This document shows positions 59,653 to 64,000 of a stretch of 64,000 bases of DNA, one piece after another (within the stretch, counting starts at the first letter, position 1; each line of letters begins with the position of its first letter). Below the pieces are notes generated by a model that saw only the letters and a list, made by a program, of their open reading frames with translations, searched no databases and was not told where the DNA came from. The stretch lies in assembly GCF_024385525.1 (NCBI RefSeq), contig NZ_JANFLU010000011.1, positions 550,066 to 614,065 on the forward strand. The letters are read 5' to 3'. The stretch is from Arthrobacter sp. zg-Y238 (GTDB taxonomy: Bacteria > Actinomycetota > Actinomycetes > Actinomycetales > Micrococcaceae). The position numbers and the translations under genes are program-made.

Positions 59653-62001
59653 CTACACCGGAGCCGTTTCGCGGCGCATCTTGTCTTCCGGCCCCGCAGC
59701 CTGCTGTGCGGCCGGTTCCACCCGGACCAGCACGGTCTTGGACACCGGGGTGTTGCTGCCCTCGGCAACATGGTCCAGCGGTACGAGCACGTTGGCTTCC
59801 GGGTAGTACGCCGCTACGCAGCCCTTGGGCGTGGGGTAGGAGACCACCCGGAAATTACGCAGGACGCGCTCGGCGCCGTCGTGGTGGACACCGTGGATGT
59901 CGATGTACTGGCCGTCTGCCAGGCCGAGTTCCTCGATGTCGCCGGAGTTCATAAACAGCACGTGGCGGCCACCCTTGATGCCGCGGTACCGGTCATTGTG
60001 CCCGTAGATGGTGGTATTCCACTGGTCATGTGAACGCATGCTCTGCAGCAGCAGGGTGCCTTCCGGACGCTGCACCGCTTCCAGGTCATTAACCGTAAGG
60101 ACGGCCTTGCCCGTCGGGGTGTGGAAGGACCGCGAATCGCGGGGGCCGTTGGGCAGTACAAACCCGCCCTCATGCCGGATCCGCTCGTTGTAGTCTTCGC
60201 AGCCCTCCACTACCCGCGAGATGTGGTCCCGGATCAGGTCGTAGTCCTTTTCGAAGCCGGCCCAGTCGGCGTCGATCCGGTCGCCGATCACCAGGGCACC
60301 GAGCCGGGCGACGAGGGCCGGTTCGGAGAGCAGGTTCTTCGAGACAGGTTCCACCCCGCCGTGCGAGGCATGGACCACACAGACCGTGTCCTCCACCGAA
60401 ACGAACTGCCGGCCGGTTTCCTGGACGTCGATTTCGGTGCGGCCCAGAACCGGAAGGATCAGCGCTTCCTTGCCGGTGACCAGGTGGGAGCGGTTGAGCT
60501 TGATGGACATCTGCACGGTCATGTCCGTCTTTTGCATGGCAGCCTCGGCGAACTGGGTGTCCGAGATGGCGGAGATCAGGTTGCCGCCGAGTGCCATGAA
60601 GAATTTGATCCGGCCGTCCTGCATCCTGAGGAAGGTTTCCACGGCGTCGGCGCCGTGGTCGCGCGGCGGGTCGAAGTTGAATTCCTTGCCGAGTGCGTCC
60701 AGGAAGGTCCCCGGCATCTGTTCCCAGATGCCCATGGTGCGGTCGCCCTGAACGTTGCTGTGCCCGCGGATGGGGGCGGCGCCGGCACCGGGCTTGCCGA
60801 TGTTGCCGCGCAGCAGCAGGAGGTTGATGATCTCCTTGATGGTGGCAACGCCCTTTTTCTGCTGGGTGATGCCCATTGCCCAGGTGATGATCACCTTTTC
60901 GGCCCGCAGGTAGCGCTCGGCCAGTTCGTCGATTTCCTCGGCGCGCAGCCCGGTGGCTTCCAGCACTTCCTCATCGTCGAGCAGCAGCAGATGTTCCTTG
61001 AGGTCTGCCAGCCCCTCGCAGTGCTCCTCGAGGAATTCGTGGTCGAGGACGGTTCCCGGGTTCTTGTCCTCTGCCTCGAACACCCGCTTGGAAATGGCCT
61101 GGAGCAGGGCCATGTCCCCGCCGAGCCGGATCTGCAGGAACTGGTCCGCGAGCTCGGTGCCCTTTCCTGCGATGCCCCGGGCCTTCTGGGGGTTCTTGTA
61201 GCGCTTCAGCCCGGCTTCGGGAAGCGGGTTCACGGCTACGATGTTGCCGCCGTTGCGCTTGCACAGTTCCAGTGCGGTCAGCATGCGCGGATGGTTGGTG
61301 CCCGGGTTCTGGCCCATGAGGATGATCAGGTCGGCCTGGCCGAAATCGTCATAGGTCACCGTGGCCTTGCCGATTCCGATGGTCTGGCCCATGGCCCAGC
61401 CTGAGGACTCGTGGCACATGTTGGAGCAGTCGGGCAGGTTGTTCGTGCCATAGGCGCGAACGAACAGCTGGTACAGGAAGGCTGCCTCGTTGGAGGTACG
61501 CCCGCTGGTGTAGAACGCTGCTTCGTGCGGGGAATCCAGGGCCTTGAGCCGGTCGGCCACGATCCCCAGTGCTTCATCCCAGCCGACGGGACGGTAATGG
61601 TCTTCACCGGCGGGTTTGTACAGGGGCTCGGTCAGCCGGCCCTGCATGCCCAACCAGTATTCCGAGCGCCCGCGCAGGTCCGTGAGGCTGTGTTCGGCCC
61701 AGAAGTCCGAGGAAATAACCACCGGGGTGGCTTCCCACGTGACGGCCTTGACACCTTCTTCGCAGTATTCGAACGGGCTGCGGTCCTTCGGATCCGGCCA
61801 CGCGCAGCTCGGGCAGTCGAAGCCGTGCTTCTGATTCATGCGGAAGGTGGTCCCCAAGGCACGGGCGAGCCCCATGTGTTCAATGGCGGGTTTCATGGAG
61901 TGATAGACGGCAGGAAGTCCCGCCGCCCACTCCTTCGGCTCTCCCTTGACCTCTATGTCGCTCTCGTTGACTTCCTTCACGCGGGGTTCTTTCCTGGCCA
62001 C
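59653..62001 (-). CDS. FdhF/YdeP-family molybdopterin oxidoreductase
   Basis: A 782-aa protein of the formate dehydrogenase-like molybdopterin family. It begins with a YdeP-type lead (GLPAVYHSMKPAIEHMG), then GFDCPSCAWPDP. A full N-terminal [4Fe-4S] CxxC...C set is not evident beyond these Cys. NLPDCSNMCHESSGWAMG is the region that holds the metal ligand; LIILMGQNPGTNHPRML and PIRGHSNVQGDRTMG bind the cofactor. The C-terminal domain has MRSHDQWNTTIYGHNDRYRG shared by the family. Length is normal. Substrate is unknown; YdeP-type members are linked to acid resistance in E. coli. It is followed by a bidirectional hairpin. Confidence 0.92.
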   Translation of the reverse strand: MARKEPRVKEVNESDIEVKGEPKEWAAGLPAVYHSMKPAIEHMGLARALGTTFRMNQKHGFDCPSCAWPDPKDRSPFEYCEEGVKAVTWEATPVVISSDFWAEHSLTDLRGRSEYWLGMQGRLTEPLYKPAGEDHYRPVGWDEALGIVADRLKALDSPHEAAFYTSGRTSNEAAFLYQLFVRAYGTNNLPDCSNMCHESSGWAMGQTIGIGKATVTYDDFGQADLIILMGQNPGTNHPRMLTALELCKRNGGNIVAVNPLPEAGLKRYKNPQKARGIAGKGTELADQFLQIRLGGDMALLQAISKRVFEAEDKNPGTVLDHEFLEEHCEGLADLKEHLLLLDDEEVLEATGLRAEEIDELAERYLRAEKVIITWAMGITQQKKGVATIKEIINLLLLRGNIGKPGAGAAPIRGHSNVQGDRTMGIWEQMPGTFLDALGKEFNFDPPRDHGADAVETFLRMQDGRIKFFMALGGNLISAISDTQFAEAAMQKTDMTVQMSIKLNRSHLVTGKEALILPVLGRTEIDVQETGRQFVSVEDTVCVVHASHGGVEPVSKNLLSEPALVARLGALVIGDRIDADWAGFEKDYDLIRDHISRVVEGCEDYNERIRHEGGFVLPNGPRDSRSFHTPTGKAVLTVNDLEAVQRPEGTLLLQSMRSHDQWNTTIYGHNDRYRGIKGGRHVLFMNSGDIEELGLADGQYIDIHGVHHDGAERVLRNFRVVSYPTPKGCVAAYYPEANVLVPLDHVAEGSNTPVSKTVLVRVEPAAQQAAGPEDKMRRETAPV

Positions 62002-62335
62002 GCCGCACTTCCCTTCATCGCGAGGTCTGCCGCAAAAGCGGCGACTGCTTCTACCGCAGTTTATCTATCAACAGGCCTAGCAGTCAGGGCGCACCACCGC
62101 AAGGACTGCTGCCGTCCGACGGCGGCGGGCGCTTTGGGAATAGCCGGAACATTATCCGCGGGCACTGGCCACATGGGTAGTTCTGCCCATGTGTTTTCCT
62201 TGACCGGGTTGGTTTTGGTGGGTTTGATGGGGGTTACCGGCAAACGGAACGGGATTTACCTTTGGTGAATTCGTCCGCTGCTCGGGGGAACAGTTCGGAC
62301 GAGGGTGCCGAGGGGTGCCGAAAAGGTGGTTTGCC
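62002..62335 (+). promoter_or_regulatory. Upstream region of the WXG100 cassette, copy 1
   Basis: This 334-bp gap holds no credible gene. At 62170-62193 an inverted repeat CACATGGG / CCCATGTG (8-bp arms, 8-bp spacer) resembles an operator. TTGACC (62200-62205) followed 17 bp later by TTTGAT (62223-62228) is a candidate -35/-10 pair for the WXG100 genes. TTCGTCCG and CGGACGA near 62270-62302 could form a leader hairpin. AAAGGTGG just before ATG 62336 is the ribosome-binding site. The 980-bp repeat starts at 62173, inside the inverted repeat. Confidence 0.5.
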
Positions 62336-62671
62336 ATGAAGTTTGATATGGGTTCTTCGACCCTTGGGACGTTGACGCAGCAGACGAGTTCCTCCAATGA
62401 GGATCTGGGTCAGCTGGTGCGGAGCCTGATGGAGGCTGCGGCGCCGCTGGAGGGCAAGTTCAACGGTGCCGGCCGGGTGAAGTTTGACGAGTTCAAGGCC
62501 CGCACGGACGAGGTTGCCAATGAGCTCAACAGCTCCCTCTCGGCGATCCTGATGGGTCAGTCGGAGATGGACCGGCACTTCCAGACCGGTGACCAGGAGG
62601 CTGCGGACAATGCGGCCCAGCAGCAGGGGTCGGCGTCGTTCGACTCTGCGCGTTTTGGTTCTTCGCGCTAG
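62336..62671 (+). CDS. WXG100-like protein A, copy 1
   Basis: A 111-aa protein without a signal peptide, predicted to be two helices joined by a turn. Helix 1 includes SSSNEDLGQLVRSLMEAAAP. The turn LEGKFNGAGRVKFDEF has Phe42-Asn43-Gly44 at the WXG position, with G-A-G-R-V-x-F-D typical of the family. Helix 2 includes ARTDEVANELNSSLSAILMG, and an Ala/Gln/Ser-rich tail follows. Such proteins are exported by EccC-type machines as dimers, here presumably with the next gene. ATG 62336 follows AAAGGTGG. The frame is open to 62315, which adds MPKRWFA but lacks a binding site. Confidence 0.87.
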   Translation: MKFDMGSSTLGTLTQQTSSSNEDLGQLVRSLMEAAAPLEGKFNGAGRVKFDEFKARTDEVANELNSSLSAILMGQSEMDRHFQTGDQEAADNAAQQQGSASFDSARFGSSR

Positions 62672-62748
62672 TTCTTCTGTCCCTTTTTAGTTCTTCCTTA
62701 GTTCCGTTGCTTTCCGGCGCGTGGGTGCCGGTGTTGAAAGGATTTGCC

Positions 62749-63054
62749 ATGTCCCAGGATCGTTTGAGCTATGACACTGATACTTCCTCTGCGGTGCAGG
62801 GGGATATCCAGTCGATTGTTGCGCGGCTGGAGTCGTTGATCGGTGAGCGTGAGAAGGCTGTGAATGCGGCTATGTCGGATTTCCAGGCTGATGGTGTGTC
62901 GGAGGATTACCAGGCGGTGGAGAACCGTTTCCGGAATGCTGCCAACGAGACGCGGAACATTATTGCGTTGGTGAAGCAGACGCTGTCGCAGAATGATGAG
63001 ACGGCTGCGGGTGCGGGTGCCCGGGCGAAGTCCGCCGTGCAGAACATCGGCTAA
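62749..63054 (+). CDS. WXG100-like protein B, copy 1
   Basis: A 101-aa helix-turn-helix hairpin protein. Helix 1 is about 14-42 (SSAVQGDIQSIVARLESLIG). The turn is MSDFQADGVSEDYQAV with Phe45 and Asp-Gly 48-49 where the WXG would lie. Helix 2 is about 55-85. YDTDTSSAVQ and the short Ala-rich C-terminus make it partner-like to protein A. No signal peptide is present. AAAGGA precedes ATG 62749; the 77-bp gap from gene A has no terminator, so they are co-transcribed. A strong terminator follows at 63071. Confidence 0.87.
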   Translation: MSQDRLSYDTDTSSAVQGDIQSIVARLESLIGEREKAVNAAMSDFQADGVSEDYQAVENRFRNAANETRNIIALVKQTLSQNDETAAGAGARAKSAVQNIG

Positions 63055-63070
63055 TCACTGATTGCACAAC

Positions 63071-63110
63071 ACAACGGCGCCGGGCTGGATCCGGCGCCGT
63101 TGTTGTTTTA
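63071..63110 (+). terminator. Terminator after WXG100 pair copy 1
   Basis: ACAACGGCGCCGG / CCGGCGCCGTTGT form a perfect 13-bp stem with a 7-nt loop (GCTGGAT) followed by TGTTTTA. It ends the copy 1 transcript, so copy 2 must be driven by its own promoter in the repeat. Confidence 0.85.
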
Positions 63111-63315
63111 ACCGAACCGCCTGCATGGCCCTTTTATTCGAGCTCGATCTCGATGGGTAGTTCTGCCCATGTGTTTTCCTTGACCGGGTTGGTTTTGGTG
63201 GGTTTGATGGGGGTTACCGGCAAACGGAACGGGATTTACCTTTGGTGAATTCGTCCGCTGCTCGGGGGAACAGTTCGGACGAGGGTGCCGAGGGGTGCCG
63301 AAAAGGTGGTTTGCC

Positions 63316-63651
63316 ATGAAGTTTGATATGGGTTCTTCGACCCTTGGGACGTTGACGCAGCAGACGAGTTCCTCCAATGAGGATCTGGGTCAGCTGGTGC
63401 GGAGCCTGATGGAGGCTGCGGCGCCGCTGGAGGGCAAGTTCAACGGTGCCGGCCGGGTGAAGTTTGACGAGTTCAAGGCCCGCACGGACGAGGTTGCCAA
63501 TGAGCTCAACAGCTCCCTCTCGGCGATCCTGATGGGTCAGTCGGAGATGGACCGGCACTTCCAGACCGGTGACCAGGAGGCTGCGGACAATGCGGCCCAG
63601 CAGCAGGGGTCGGCGTCGTTCGACTCTGCGCGTTTTGGTTCTTCGCGCTAG
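63316..63651 (+). CDS. WXG100-like protein A, copy 2 (identical)
   Basis: This 111-aa product is the same, residue for residue, as the gene at 62336, and the DNA is likewise the same, including the ribosome-binding site and promoter-side sequence. The only differences in its surroundings lie before 63153, where the left arm of the inverted repeat is cut down from CACATGGG to ATGGG. If that arm matters, the two copies may be regulated differently. Confidence 0.87.
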   Translation: MKFDMGSSTLGTLTQQTSSSNEDLGQLVRSLMEAAAPLEGKFNGAGRVKFDEFKARTDEVANELNSSLSAILMGQSEMDRHFQTGDQEAADNAAQQQGSASFDSARFGSSR

Positions 63652-63728
63652 TTCTTCTGTCCCTTTTTAGTTCTTCCTTAGTTCCGTTGCTTTCCGGCGC
63701 GTGGGTGCCGGTGTTGAAAGGATTTGCC

Positions 63729-64000
63729 ATGTCCCAGGATCGTTTGAGCTATGACACTGATACTTCCTCTGCGGTGCAGGGGGATATCCAGTCGATTGTT
63801 GCGCGGCTGGAGTCGTTGATCGGTGAGCGTGAGAAGGCTGTGAATGCGGCTATGTCGGATTTCCAGGCTGATGGTGTGTCGGAGGATTACCAGGCGGTGG
63901 AGAACCGTTTCCGGAATGCTGCCAACGAGACGCGGAACATTATTGCGTTGGTGAAGCAGACGCTGTCGCAGAATGATGAGACGGCTGCGGGTGCGGGTGC
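63729..64000 (+). CDS. WXG100-like protein B, copy 2, 3' end outside the window
   Basis: Identical over the visible 272 bp (about 90 residues) to the gene at 62749. The window ends inside codon 91, within the Ala/Gly-rich tail, so the stop codon and any following copies are not visible. AAAGGA precedes the ATG as in copy 1. Confidence 0.87.
   Translation, partial: MSQDRLSYDTDTSSAVQGDIQSIVARLESLIGEREKAVNAAMSDFQADGVSEDYQAVENRFRNAANETRNIIALVKQTLSQNDETAAGAG

Larger units (their letters stand above)
62173..64000 (+). repeat. Tandem duplication of the WXG100 cassette, 980-bp period
   Basis: The sequence from 62173 recurs from 63153, offset by exactly 980 bp, and I found no difference through the window end (848 bp visible in copy 2). 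The unit includes the promoter-side sequence, both WXG100-like genes and the space to the next copy. The 98 bp at 63055-63152, with the terminator and the junction, lie in copy 1; its counterpart in copy 2 is beyond the window. More copies may follow outside the window. Confidence 0.95.

Noticed and set aside
62173..64000. Assembly artefact as the explanation of the perfect duplication.
   Set aside because: Not excluded, but the junction has 98 bp of unique sequence with a proper terminator before the second copy, which is more natural for a true tandem repeat than for a misjoin.

Overview
The window is high-GC actinobacterial chromosome, most likely from Arthrobacter or a close relative in the Micrococcaceae. 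This rests on GC-rich third codon positions, frequent GTG/TTG starts, and lineage-typical small families (SCO4848-like, DUF2505, DUF7793-like, DUF6457). The order birA / PH-domain protein / accD / accE / maf / accA3 / lpdA / PNP / phosphosugar mutase also resembles the Mycobacterium tuberculosis Rv3278c-Rv3308 neighbourhood. No rRNA, tRNA, CRISPR array, transposase or phage gene was seen.

Layout. (1) 1-3152: a SipW/TasA-type export locus with two SipW-dependent substrates, an ER-type signal peptidase, a membrane-anchored secreted protein and a further SipW-type protein. (2) 3157-6212, minus strand: NhaA, an SCO4848-like membrane protein, a DUF2505 protein and a lipoprotein. (3) 6491-10090: mfd. 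(4) 10099-11652, minus: small membrane proteins, deoC and a 53-aa secreted peptide. (5) 11883-15126: a TPR protein divergent from that peptide, then a DUF7793-like / GGDEF-EAL cyclic-di-GMP pair. (6) 15142-18333, minus: a reductase, a phosphosugar mutase and a purine nucleoside phosphorylase, which with deoC could form a nucleoside salvage route. (7) 18425-21435: an LpdA-type quinone reductase and an MHS-family transporter. (8) 21527-34877: acyl-CoA carboxylase genes (accA3, maf, accE, accD, birA) interleaved with a symporter, a DUF885 protein, an endonuclease-like protein, an SDR, a PH-domain protein and a class III nucleotidyl cyclase. Two intergenic repeat arrays lie here (24580-24940 and 31078-31262).

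(9) 35037-64000 is the most remarkable part: a type VII (ESX-like) secretion locus. A plus-strand series encodes a 2044-aa Ig/FN3 surface protein, MoxR ATPase, DUF58 protein, a transglutaminase-like membrane protein without the usual Cys, PP2C phosphatase, FHA protein, Ser/Thr kinase, FHA/helical protein and RDD-FHA protein. It converges on a minus-strand series: a miniature EccB-like protein, EccD, a MinD-like ATPase and the three-ATPase EccC. After a DUF6457 / FdhF-YdeP oxidoreductase module come two WXG100-like genes, whose cassette is repeated without any difference I could find at a 980-bp period up to the window edge.

How it may work together (inference): EccC/EccD/EccB-like would export the WXG100 proteins. 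The kinase, phosphatase and three FHA proteins would control assembly or activity by phosphorylation. The MoxR/DUF58/transglutaminase-like group would act as an assembly chaperone for the giant surface protein. No mycosin protease, EccE or full-length EccB is visible, so either they lie outside the window or the apparatus is reduced.
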